DNA of 64,000 nucleotides. Origin: Methanolinea sp. UBA275 (lineage in GTDB: Archaea > Halobacteriota > Methanomicrobia > Methanomicrobiales > Methanospirillaceae). The notes under the pieces are model-generated. The model saw only the letters and a list, made by a program, of their open reading frames with translations. It did not search any database and was not told the DNA's origin. The stretch covers positions 1 through 64,000 of the forward strand of contig DAWU01000015.1 in assembly GCA_002506105.1 (NCBI GenBank), written 5' to 3'. The position numbers and the translations under genes are program-made. How positions within the stretch are numbered: position 1 is the stretch's first letter; every line of letters starts with the position of its first letter. This document shows positions 41,025 to 49,489 of this stretch, piece after piece.

Positions 41025-41957
41025 ATGATTACCATTTACAGGGGAGGGACAGATGGACTGGAGCGGGTCACCACCTACGAGAGCGGCGCCTGGATCAATG
41101 TAGTAAACCCGAGCCAGAAAGAGATCGAACAACTGGTCTCCTGGTTCAACATCTACTCCGATTTTCTTACCGATCCACTTGATGTTGACGAGAGAGCCCG
41201 TATCGAGCGTGAAGAGGGAAGCATCCTCATCCTTCTCCGAAGCCCAAGGCGTGAGGTACCGGACGCCGATATTCCGTTCACCACGCTCCCCATCGGGATC
41301 ATACTCACCCAGAATATTATCATCACTGTCTCCCTCACGGAATCGGATGTTATCCAGGAGTTCACGACGGGAAAAGTCAAACATTTCTCCACCGAACAGC
41401 AGACCCGGTTCGTCCTTCTCCTATTCCTGCGCAGCACTCTTCTTTTCATGCGGTATCTGAAAGAGATCAACAAGATGACCACGTCAGTGGAGCGCTCCCT
41501 CTATAAAGCGCTCAAAAATGAACAGTTGATACGCCTGCTGATGCTCGAGAAGAGCCTCGTTTTCTTTGTCACATCGCTTCGCTCGAATGCCCTGATGATG
41601 GAAAAGTTCCACACCACGCAGTGCATGAAGATGAGCGAGGAGGACCGCGACCTCTTCGAGGATCTCACCATCGAGAACAAGCAGGCCATGGAAATGGCAA
41701 ACATTTACAGCAGCATACTTTCTGATATGATGGATGCTTTTGCATCGGTCATCTCCAACAATTTAAATGTAGTACTGAAGCTCCTCACGACAGTGACGAT
41801 AATTTTGATGATCCCGACACTCGTTGCGAGTATTTACGGGATGAACGTGGAACTCCCCTACCAGCACACACCTTTTGCGTTCCTGATCACCGTTGCCATT
41901 TCCCTGGCGCTATCCGCGGTGGGTATCATCATCTTCTGGAGAAAGGAATTCTTTTAA
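41025..41957 (+). CDS. corA: CorA-type divalent cation transporter
   Basis: A 310-residue CorA-type channel for Mg2+ or Co2+/Ni2+. The N-terminal cytoplasmic domain runs to about residue 240. Two membrane helices at the C-terminus have the selectivity motif YGMN in the outer loop (IYGMNVELPYQ) and a positively charged end (WRKEFF). The 182 bases before it contain GGGGGAGG runs but no clear promoter. Confidence 0.94.
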   Translation: MITIYRGGTDGLERVTTYESGAWINVVNPSQKEIEQLVSWFNIYSDFLTDPLDVDERARIEREEGSILILLRSPRREVPDADIPFTTLPIGIILTQNIIITVSLTESDVIQEFTTGKVKHFSTEQQTRFVLLLFLRSTLLFMRYLKEINKMTTSVERSLYKALKNEQLIRLLMLEKSLVFFVTSLRSNALMMEKFHTTQCMKMSEEDRDLFEDLTIENKQAMEMANIYSSILSDMMDAFASVISNNLNVVLKLLTTVTIILMIPTLVASIYGMNVELPYQHTPFAFLITVAISLALSAVGIIIFWRKEFF

Positions 41958-42012
41958 AAGGATTGAAGTGTGCAGAGAAATGCCATATACCGATCACGCA
42001 AGATAGTATGGT

Positions 42013-42696
42013 ATGATCAATCTGCTGGACCTTCTGGCCCGCCCGGAAAGGTTTTTTTCGTCCCTCGAGGGAAAAGAACCTGATCTCAGGATACCAGCCG
42101 CCATTGCTATTGTAGGGGCAATTATCGCTGCGATCGCGGGGTATGCAATGTCGGGGCTTTACACCGAATTATATGCGGGTATCGCTGAAGGGATGGGACC
42201 GGTTATGGGAATTTTCATTATAATATCCGCATTCATTGGTTTTCTTGTAATGTGGTGGCTGGTCATGGCGGTGGTATTCTTCCTTATTTCCTTGCTCTTC
42301 AAGGGTCGAGGGAAGTTCACGCACACCCTTGCGAATACAGGCTATGGTCTGGTTCCTGTTATCATAGGAAGCATTGTCACTACACTGGTCTTTTTGTCAT
42401 ACCTCCCACGAATCGTCGTTCCTGTGATTAGAAATATCCAGGATCCCGCGGTGATTCAGGAAGCCATGCAGGAACTGATGCACGACCCCGCGATGATGGA
42501 ATACACGTGGGTATCCATGGCAATCTCTGCCCTGTTTTTGCTCTGGAGTGCGAACATCTGGATCTTCGGAGTAAAGCAGGCCCGGAACATTACTCTCAAA
42601 CAAGCATGTATCACTGTTGCAATTCCGGTTGGCGCGTTCATCATCTACACACTGTATATAGCGGTCGTGGGTGTCCCCATCCCCGGTGGAGCATAA
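42013..42696 (+). CDS. Yip1-domain membrane protein
   Basis: A 227-residue protein with about five membrane segments starting MINLLDLLARPERFFSSLEGKEPDLRIPAA. The short amphipathic start (PERFF) and the pattern of helices fit the archaeal Yip1 family. Its stop lies two bases before the CARDB-like gene. It is thus probably part of the same unit as the ABC transporter. Function unknown; members are thought to act in membrane trafficking or as accessory proteins of exporters. Confidence 0.75.
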   Translation: MINLLDLLARPERFFSSLEGKEPDLRIPAAIAIVGAIIAAIAGYAMSGLYTELYAGIAEGMGPVMGIFIIISAFIGFLVMWWLVMAVVFFLISLLFKGRGKFTHTLANTGYGLVPVIIGSIVTTLVFLSYLPRIVVPVIRNIQDPAVIQEAMQELMHDPAMMEYTWVSMAISALFLLWSANIWIFGVKQARNITLKQACITVAIPVGAFIIYTLYIAVVGVPIPGGA

Positions 42697-42698
42697 GA

Positions 42699-43841
42699 AT
42701 GGCTGGATTTCGGGAGTTTTGCATCCTCATTACAATCGCCATGGTTTTTGTACTTCCTGTGTCCGCACTAGAACAACAGCAAACCGCAGGAGCCCAGGTC
42801 ATGGTGACGAATGTGTCCATGGATCCCCAGGTATTCATGGTTGGCGACACTGGCACCATCGCAATTGAAGTGATTAACAACGGTGCGCAGAGCGTGGCAA
42901 TCCGGAGGGCAACCATGTTTGATGAGGAGATAATGGTTGATTCCCGGCCATATGACACCACGACGTATCTCGGTGCAGGTAACAGGATGTCATTCACATT
43001 CACTGTGACTGCACCGGTCGATGAGGGGATATATTACCCCACCTTCTCAATGGATTTCCGTGACTCGGGGTATCTCAGGTATCCCGTGAAACTGCAGGTC
43101 CAGGACAAACCCCTGAAAATTTCAGTAATCAAAAAACCAGACGTCTTTATGGACGGGAAAAAGGAGAATGTGGATATCCTTATCGGTAATCCGAGGGATA
43201 ACGCAGTGAGCGGGGTTGTCGTCTATCCTTCCGGGGAGGGGATAGAGACCACTCCTTCGAGCATATTCATCGGGATGATAGCCCCGGATCAGTCCCAGAA
43301 GGTCTCTTTCTCAATCACCCCCGCCAAATCGACCGATCTTGAGATCCACGTCGACTACATGAATGGAATCAATTCGCATTCAGAGGTCATCCGGATCCCT
43401 GTTGATCTGGGAGACAGCAAGACCCGGGCCGAACTTATTCTCTCCAACATCCAGGTTGAACGCTCCGGTTCAGAATACACTCTTTCCGGAGACGTGACGA
43501 ATGCCGGCCTCGAGGTGGCCAATGCAGTCGTGATTACGAGCGGAGACGAGGTGACCCCACTGGATCCCTACCGGAAATACGTAGTCGGGACCCTCCAGCC
43601 TGATGATTTTTCCGGCTTTGAGATCACTTTTTCCACCGAGGGGGTTGGAAATGTGCCGGTTGTGGTCAGTTACAAAGATAACGACGGGAAACTGTACACC
43701 ACCACCACGAATATCAACATACCCTCAGTGAGGGCAGGTGAGCAGGAGACCGGGGATCTTCCGATCACCATGATTGCGATAATCCTCGCCTGTGCGGTGG
43801 TGATCGGGGGGATTGTCTGGTATTCCTGGAGAAAAAGATGA
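42699..43841 (+). CDS. Exported CARDB/COG1361-like protein with C-terminal anchor
   Basis: A 380-residue surface protein. A signal peptide (MAGFREFCILITIAMVFVLPVSA) precedes at least three Ig-like repeats: QVFMVGDTGTIAIEVINNG, a second near PDVFMDGKKENVDILIGN, and a third near YTLSGDVTNAGLEVANAVV. A single membrane helix (about 355-372) and a basic tail WRKR anchor the C-terminus. The longer frame from 42507 overlaps the Yip1 gene and is rejected. Its end overlaps the ABC ATPase start by four bases. Similar proteins accompany MacB-like exporters in methanogens; a function as adaptor or substrate is inference. Confidence 0.8.
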   Translation: MAGFREFCILITIAMVFVLPVSALEQQQTAGAQVMVTNVSMDPQVFMVGDTGTIAIEVINNGAQSVAIRRATMFDEEIMVDSRPYDTTTYLGAGNRMSFTFTVTAPVDEGIYYPTFSMDFRDSGYLRYPVKLQVQDKPLKISVIKKPDVFMDGKKENVDILIGNPRDNAVSGVVVYPSGEGIETTPSSIFIGMIAPDQSQKVSFSITPAKSTDLEIHVDYMNGINSHSEVIRIPVDLGDSKTRAELILSNIQVERSGSEYTLSGDVTNAGLEVANAVVITSGDEVTPLDPYRKYVVGTLQPDDFSGFEITFSTEGVGNVPVVVSYKDNDGKLYTTTTNINIPSVRAGEQETGDLPITMIAIILACAVVIGGIVWYSWRKR

Positions 43842-44527
43842 GTACCTCTCCCGGTGAAGAGGCGATCATTCGGTTCCGGGATGTTACCAAGATCTATCCT
43901 CTCCCTGGAGGGGATGTTGTGGCCCTGGACAATGTCAGTCTCAGTATTCTTCCCGGAGATTTTATCGCGATTATGGGGCCATCGGGATCGGGTAAATCGA
44001 CGCTCCTGAACCTCATGGGATGTCTCGACACTCCCACGAGCGGGACGCTCTTTATCAAGGGGAGGGACGTGGGCAGCATGACTGACGAAGAGCAGACGAG
44101 TCTCAGGAGGGATCATATCGGGTTCATATTCCAGCAGTTCAACCTTATCCCTCTCCTTACGGCGCTGGAGAACGTGCAGTACCCGCTCATCCTGAAAACA
44201 GGGGATCGCACCTGCACGGAACGGTGCATCGAGGTCCTGAAATCCATGGACCTTCAGGATCACCTTTTCTCCCACAAGCCGAGCGAGCTCTCGGGTGGCC
44301 AGCAACAGAGAGTCGCAATCGCCCGCTCGCTCGTGAACGATCCCGAGATACTCCTTGCAGACGAGCCGACCGGGAACCTTGATACGAAGACCGGATCATC
44401 GATCATGGATCTCCTGAAAGACCTGAATGAGCGGAAAGGAAAGACCATCATCATGGTCACCCATGATCCCGGGGTGGCAAAGTTTGCTCACCGGACCATC
44501 CGGATCGTGGACGGAAAGATCTCATGA
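43838..44527 (+). CDS. ABC transporter ATPase, MacB/LolD type
   Basis: A 229-residue ATPase with Walker A GPSGSGKSTLLNLMGCLD, Q-loop IFQQFNLIPLLTALENVQYPL, signature LSGGQQQRVAIARSL and Walker B ILLADEPTGNLD. These match the LolD/MacB/FtsE branch that works with FtsX-like permeases to drive extracytoplasmic proteins rather than to move solutes. It sits between the CARDB protein and the permease. Confidence 0.95.
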   Translation: MSTSPGEEAIIRFRDVTKIYPLPGGDVVALDNVSLSILPGDFIAIMGPSGSGKSTLLNLMGCLDTPTSGTLFIKGRDVGSMTDEEQTSLRRDHIGFIFQQFNLIPLLTALENVQYPLILKTGDRTCTERCIEVLKSMDLQDHLFSHKPSELSGGQQQRVAIARSLVNDPEILLADEPTGNLDTKTGSSIMDLLKDLNERKGKTIIMVTHDPGVAKFAHRTIRIVDGKIS

Positions 44528-44623
44528 CTCCTTTTCGGCATGCAAGGAAAAATGTGGGAGTCCATGAGGCTGACCGGATCAGTGCCAGACAGGTGAGAGA
44601 CATTTCTTCAGCGGTGATACAAC

Positions 44624-45793
44624 GTGCAGAAATCTCTGTTTTTTGATTTTGCAATAAGGAATGTAAGGCTTCACTGGTTCCGATCCCTTCTCGCAGTGAT
44701 AGGGATTATCATCGGTGTAGTAGCCATCGTCTCCATGGGCATCCTGGGAAACAGCCTTGTGCTGGCCATTTCCGACAGCCTATCGACCGTGGGTGACAGC
44801 GTTATCATTACCCCTCATGCTGGTGGAATGGGGGGTATGGGGATTGGAGGAAGTGATGATCTTCTCACCGAAAGGATGATCGAACAGATACGACGTGCGG
44901 TTGCCCCGGATGTTACTATCCCAATATATTCGGGAAGTGCCAGGATGACGATAGGGACCGAGGATACGGTAGGGGTGGTGTATGGGCTCGACCCGGATGA
45001 CATCCCGATCCTGCTGGAAGTCGAGGAGGGCGCATTACTGAAGGGAGAATCAGGGGCAATGGCAGGCGCGAAATTCGCGGAAGACAACGAACTGAAGGTT
45101 GGTTCCCGTATTACCCTCAAGGACAAGGGCTCCCTCCGCGTTGTCGGCATTCTCAAGGAGAGGGGGATGGGATTTGATATCAACCCTGATTACGGGATTG
45201 TGGTCGATGGAAACTGGTATCAGAAGGCGTATAATCAGCAGGACTACGATATGGCAATCGTAAAGGTCAAGGATCTCTCCAGAATCGAACAGACCAAGGA
45301 CGCTATCGAGAAGCAGCTGAACCGCCGGGAGACCGAAGTTGATGTCATTGATACAAAGGCAATCCTCGAAACAATTCTCACCGCGTTTGGCCAGATCTCC
45401 ACGTTCACGACGGCGATAGGGGGAATCTCGCTGATTGTGGCTGGCGTGAGCATCCTGAACATCATGATGATGTCAGTGACCGAGCGTATCAAGGAGATAG
45501 GGGTATTACGAAGTATCGGGACCCAGCGAAAGGAGGTGAGGAGTATATTCCTCTATGAAGCCCTGGTTCTTGGTGTGATCGGGAGTGTCATAGGTGGGGT
45601 CCTCAGCATTTTCGGGGGGTATGCCATCAGTATTCTCATGCTCCAGACTACGGAATACCTGTTTGTGCCATCCAGCCTCGTGTACGTCTTCTACGGAATT
45701 GCGTTTGGCATAGGCACAAGCCTCCTGTCGGGATTATACCCCGCATGGAAGGCGTCGAACCTGAATCCCATTGAAGCACTGAGGCACGAATAA
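44624..45793 (+). CDS. MacB/FtsX-like ABC permease
   Basis: A 389-residue protein starting with GTG. One membrane helix near the start (about 17-42, SLLAVIGIIIGVVAIVSMGI) is followed by a large extracytoplasmic MacB periplasmic-core-like domain (about 45-260) and three C-terminal helices with SVTERIKEIGVLRSIGTQRKEV, the FtsX signature. The Gly/Met-rich loop GGMGGMGIGG near residue 65 is unusual. The ATPase gene ends about 96 bases upstream. Together the four genes form a tripartite-like export or lipoprotein-release module. Confidence 0.92.
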   Translation: MQKSLFFDFAIRNVRLHWFRSLLAVIGIIIGVVAIVSMGILGNSLVLAISDSLSTVGDSVIITPHAGGMGGMGIGGSDDLLTERMIEQIRRAVAPDVTIPIYSGSARMTIGTEDTVGVVYGLDPDDIPILLEVEEGALLKGESGAMAGAKFAEDNELKVGSRITLKDKGSLRVVGILKERGMGFDINPDYGIVVDGNWYQKAYNQQDYDMAIVKVKDLSRIEQTKDAIEKQLNRRETEVDVIDTKAILETILTAFGQISTFTTAIGGISLIVAGVSILNIMMMSVTERIKEIGVLRSIGTQRKEVRSIFLYEALVLGVIGSVIGGVLSIFGGYAISILMLQTTEYLFVPSSLVYVFYGIAFGIGTSLLSGLYPAWKASNLNPIEALRHE

Positions 45794-45808
45794 ACGGGGT
45801 AGTATTGG

Positions 45809-46675
45809 ATGCAAGAGAGAAAACCGGCGGACGAAGGTATGGATAGTATCACCCCAGGTGACTGGAACGGTGTCTGGGGAACCCGCTTCCGGCTGCACCT
45901 GGCATCGGCGAATTTTCCCGACAACATCCAGCGCTTCGGTGACAGGGAGACTGCCAGACGATATGACACTTCAAACAGGGAAAAATTTGCACAAAGGATC
46001 GAGGACACTCTCGCTGACCTGAATCCGGGACCGGAAAGCAGGATCCTCGACATCGGGGCCGGTCCTGGAACCCTTGCGATTCCGCTCTCCAAAAGGGCAC
46101 GGGAAATATGTGCAGTGGAACCAGCTCAGGGAATGGTGGCGGTCCTCAGGGAAAGGCTGGACAAAGAGAAGATATCAAACATCCGGGTTATCCCAATTCC
46201 ATGGGAGGATGTGGATGCACAGGATCTCGATCCGCCATATGATTGTGTCCTGGCAGCCCTCTCGCTTGGGATGGAAGATTTGAGAGCTGCAGTCAAAAAG
46301 ATGCAGGAGGTTGCTTGCGGGACCGTAAATCTCTACTGGTTTGCGGATACTCCTTTCTGGGAACGGATGTGCATTGATCTGTGGCCCGAACTCCATGGAA
46401 GTCCCTATTACCCCCAGCCGCTTTTAGACACCCTCTACCAGGTGCTCTATCACATGGGAATTCTTGCCAATGTTCAGATACGAACTCTCGAGAACTGGTA
46501 TACATTTTCATCAGAGAAGGAGATGTGTGATCATTTCTGCCCTGCGGTCGGGGCCTCCTCACACCGCCAGCAGGACCTTGTGGCACACTACCTGCTGCGC
46601 CAAGCAAGAGCCAGTCAGGATGTTTTTTTCATCCCTGCAGCATCCCGGTATGCAAGGGTGTGGTGGAGAGTATGA
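45809..46675 (+). CDS. Class I SAM-dependent methyltransferase
   Basis: A 288-residue protein with SAM-binding motif ILDIGAGPGTLAIPL (about 75-89), CAVEPAQGMV (motif II) and YDCVLAALSLG. The N-terminus (WNGVWGTRFRLHLA) and C-terminus are not informative. It starts 15 bases after the permease stop, so it may be co-transcribed. Related proteins are common in methanogens with unknown substrate, possibly a corrinoid or small molecule. Confidence 0.8.
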   Translation: MQERKPADEGMDSITPGDWNGVWGTRFRLHLASANFPDNIQRFGDRETARRYDTSNREKFAQRIEDTLADLNPGPESRILDIGAGPGTLAIPLSKRAREICAVEPAQGMVAVLRERLDKEKISNIRVIPIPWEDVDAQDLDPPYDCVLAALSLGMEDLRAAVKKMQEVACGTVNLYWFADTPFWERMCIDLWPELHGSPYYPQPLLDTLYQVLYHMGILANVQIRTLENWYTFSSEKEMCDHFCPAVGASSHRQQDLVAHYLLRQARASQDVFFIPAASRYARVWWRV

Positions 46676-46698
46676 CTTCCACTCCCCGGTAGGATCAG

Positions 46699-48129
46699 TC
46701 ACCAACCAAGGTAGAGCGACCTTGAGCGGGTATACGATACAAGCCCCTCCCTTCCGTTTTCCCTGCCTATACCTGATACCTTCAGCCCGCCGAAAGGAAT
46801 TTCCGGAGGAAGCGTAAGGTGCCTGTTGACCCAGACGACTCCGGATCGGACACGGTTGAAGACCTCTCTTGCCACAGAAATGTCTTTGGTCCACACTGAT
46901 GCACCAAGGCCGAAGCGCGTGCTGTTGGCGTGGCAGATAGCCGTATCCAGGTCAGGAATGCACATGACGGGGAGGACCGGTCCGAATACTTCCTTTGAGA
47001 GGAGGGGAGACTCAGGGTGTACATCGGTCACAACAGTAGGGGCATAGAAAAACCCCCCATCATAGTTGGGTCCGGAAAGAGGCATCCCGCCGGTTAACAG
47101 GATTCCTTGTCCCCGGTTCTGAAGATCCTCTACAAGTTTCCGTATCCTCTCTCTTTGGGAAGCACCACTGAGTGGACCCATATCGACATCCGGTGAAAGG
47201 CCGTTTCCGACATTCAGGCTCTCCACTTTCGCCTTGAGCCGGTACACGAACTCTTGACATATGGACCGGTGGATAAAAAGACGTTTTACCGCGGTGCACG
47301 TCTGCCCGGCATTGTAAAAACGTCCCCGGACGGCACCTGCGACAGCTTTGTCGATATCTGCGTCTTTCCAGACGATCATGGGGTCGGATCCCCCGAGTTC
47401 AAGGGTGACGGACTTGAATGATCCGGCTGCCAGTTCCTGCACCCTCAATCCGGTTTCGACGTCCCCAGTGAATGAAACCTTCTTCACACCGGGATGGCGG
47501 ACCAGTGCCTCACCGACAACCTCTCCCTTTCCGGTGACGACATTGAGTATCCCGGGAGGAAGACCAGCGTCCTCCATGATCCTGACCAGTGTGAGGCCAG
47601 TGAGAGGCGTCTGTGATGCGGGCTTGAATACCATGGTGTTGCCAGTGACAAGTGCGGGTGCAACTTTCCACCCCATCAGGAGCGCGGGCATGTTCCAGGG
47701 AATAATCGCACCGCAGACTCCCAGCGGTTCATGCACGACCACGGCATCTCCTGAAGGACCCAGAGGGAGGTAGTCACCGGTCAGGCTGCTGGACAGGCCC
47801 GCGTAATACTCAAGGACATTTGCAAATCCCCTGACTTCGTCAACTGCATCCCTGAGAGGCTTGCCCTGTTCCATAGTAAGGAGACGCGCAAGATCGGTAT
47901 GGCATTCACGGACATGGGTGGCACACCGGAAGAGGATAGCCCCTCTCTCTCTTGCACTGCGTGCTGCCCAGCGTGAAAAAGCGGATTCTGCAGCATTCAC
48001 CGCATCGTCCACTTCGTACATGGTTCCTTCAGGGACGCGGTCAATCTCCTTTCCGGTTGCCGGGTTGATCACCGGCAACCAGCGTTCGTCGGATCCTGCA
48101 ACCTCTTCCCCGCCAATCCGCATCTTCAT
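46699..48129 (-). CDS. Aldehyde dehydrogenase, NAD(P)-dependent
   Basis: A 476-residue class-3-fold aldehyde dehydrogenase. It has PWNMPALLMGWKVAPALVTG, FKPASQTPLTG, the nucleotide loop SFTGDVETGLRV, the general-base Glu in VTLELGGSDP and the nucleophile Cys in YNAGQTCTAVKR, then EVFGPVLPV and PFGGLKVSGIGRENG. The pattern is closest to succinate-semialdehyde or lactaldehyde dehydrogenases. A TATA-like CATAATATG (48152-48160, minus) would start RNA near 48130, so Met8 or Met10 (48129 or 48123) are better starts than 48150. It stands alone. Its role in a methanogen is unclear. Confidence 0.93.
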   Translation of the reverse strand: MKMRIGGEEVAGSDERWLPVINPATGKEIDRVPEGTMYEVDDAVNAAESAFSRWAARSARERGAILFRCATHVRECHTDLARLLTMEQGKPLRDAVDEVRGFANVLEYYAGLSSSLTGDYLPLGPSGDAVVVHEPLGVCGAIIPWNMPALLMGWKVAPALVTGNTMVFKPASQTPLTGLTLVRIMEDAGLPPGILNVVTGKGEVVGEALVRHPGVKKVSFTGDVETGLRVQELAAGSFKSVTLELGGSDPMIVWKDADIDKAVAGAVRGRFYNAGQTCTAVKRLFIHRSICQEFVYRLKAKVESLNVGNGLSPDVDMGPLSGASQRERIRKLVEDLQNRGQGILLTGGMPLSGPNYDGGFFYAPTVVTDVHPESPLLSKEVFGPVLPVMCIPDLDTAICHANSTRFGLGASVWTKDISVAREVFNRVRSGVVWVNRHLTLPPEIPFGGLKVSGIGRENGREGLVSYTRSRSLYLGW

Positions 48130-48150
48130 GAACCAAGAATTATGGTCCAT

Positions 48151-48475
48151 ACATATTATGGTATACCCCGTATGTCAGGCTGGAAGAGTGGAGTTCCTGG
48201 TATGATGGTGGGAATCTGACGACAGTTTCTGAAACATAATAATAATCCGATTGTTTTTCCAAAAAAAACAGGAATGCTCTTAGCCTGCCCGGATGTGGCA
48301 TGTTCAAGAGACTATTGGTGTTGTGTCCCCGTTCTTTTGCGGGAGGCAATCCTCATCCCTGGAAGGAAATCCGTGGGCAATGGATCAAAATGCCCTGTCG
48401 GAACAGGCGGGATTGCGGGGGTAAGAGAACATTCCAAAATGCACAGCGCGCGTGGGGAACTGAATCTGGATCACC
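48151..48475. other. Gene-free interval with a palindromic promoter element
   Basis: This stretch of about 325 bases lies before the aldehyde dehydrogenase. Next to its TATA box is the perfect palindrome GGTATACC (48160-48167), a possible operator. The rest contains T/A-rich runs near 48235-48265 but no coding frame with family similarity. Confidence 0.35.
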
Positions 48476-48838
48476 TTACTCCCCGAGTTTATCAATGAGT
48501 TTTTCGGCCATTGATCTCACAGGTGAATAGGGATCATCCAGGAGTGGGAGAAGGATGGTCTTCGCCCCTGCTTTCTTGATGTCGCTGGCATACCCTGATT
48601 CGGCAAGGCGGGATAGCGCGTGGATGGCGTGAATGCGAATCTTCTCATCACGATCCCGTGCGGAATTGAGGAGGACGGGGATTCCTCCCTGGGAAACAAG
48701 CGCCTGCGCAGCAGTATCGGTGGTGAAGAGGAGCACGACAAGACGGTCGAGAAGACGACGCCTGGAAATCCTGTCATCGCCGACAATGGCCCGCTCAAGG
48801 CCACATACGATCTCCTTCTCCTCTTCCTTCCCGGCCAT
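48476..48838 (-). CDS. Small HEAT-repeat protein
   Basis: A 120-residue all-helical protein with about three HEAT or Armadillo-type repeats: LVSQGGIPVLLNSARD, IRIHAIHALSRLAESG and TILLPLLDDPYSPVRSMAEKLIDKLG. It likely binds another protein. The partner is unknown. It is divergent from the phosphodiesterase with about 80 bases between starts. Confidence 0.8.
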   Translation of the reverse strand: MAGKEEEKEIVCGLERAIVGDDRISRRRLLDRLVVLLFTTDTAAQALVSQGGIPVLLNSARDRDEKIRIHAIHALSRLAESGYASDIKKAGAKTILLPLLDDPYSPVRSMAEKLIDKLGE

Positions 48839-48919
48839 CTCCCTCTCATTTGCCCGCCAGTACCGATAATGCTTGCTTTATGAACCCGTACCTGAGAGTG
48901 ATGATGTGACGGGATCTGT

Positions 48920-49417
48920 ATGAAAATAGGCATTATCGGTGACACGCATGATAATCTCCCCCTTATCTCCCGTGTTGTGGATATACTGTCGCGGGAACAC
49001 GTCGATCTGGTCCTTCACACAGGCGATTATATCGCGCCATTTGTGATTCCCCTTCTTGGAAAGATACCCGCCCGCATAGTGGGAGTATTCGGTAACAACG
49101 ACGGTGATCGCGAACTGCTGCTGACCCGTTCACTGGAACAGTCGAATATCAACCTTGCAGGGTATTTTACAGAACTGATACTGGACGGCGAGAAGATTGC
49201 ACTCCTCCATGGCCATGACCGATCTCTCCTTGCTCACTGCCTTGAATGTGGAGAGTACGACATTGTGGTGCACGGGCATACCCACAAACCCTCAATTCAA
49301 CTGCTGGAGAGCACGATCGATATTAATCCCGGAGAGGTATGCGGGTATCTTACCGGCAATCCGACGTATGCTATGTACCATACAAAAAAGAAAGATGCCC
49401 GGATAGTATCCCTATGA
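48920..49417 (+). CDS. MJ0936/YfcE-type metallophosphodiesterase
   Basis: A 165-residue calcineurin-like enzyme starting MKIGIIGDTHDNLPLI. The metal motifs GDTHDN, HTGDYI, GVFGNNDGD, HGHD and HGHTHKP are all present. Relatives hydrolyse phosphodiesters such as 2',3'-cyclic nucleotides or bis-p-nitrophenyl phosphate in vitro; the physiological substrate is unknown. Full length for the family. Confidence 0.93.
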   Translation: MKIGIIGDTHDNLPLISRVVDILSREHVDLVLHTGDYIAPFVIPLLGKIPARIVGVFGNNDGDRELLLTRSLEQSNINLAGYFTELILDGEKIALLHGHDRSLLAHCLECGEYDIVVHGHTHKPSIQLLESTIDINPGEVCGYLTGNPTYAMYHTKKKDARIVSL

Positions 49418-49489
49418 ATGTTGAGTGCATCGGGTGCGATGCTCCGGAGGATAGTGTTTCGGACTCTCCGTAAGAGGCTATACCTGTAA

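Noticed and set aside
40656..41384. 242-codon minus-strand frame across budA and corA
   Set aside because: Overlaps two well supported genes; composition is Pro/Arg/Ser-rich as in a shadow frame.
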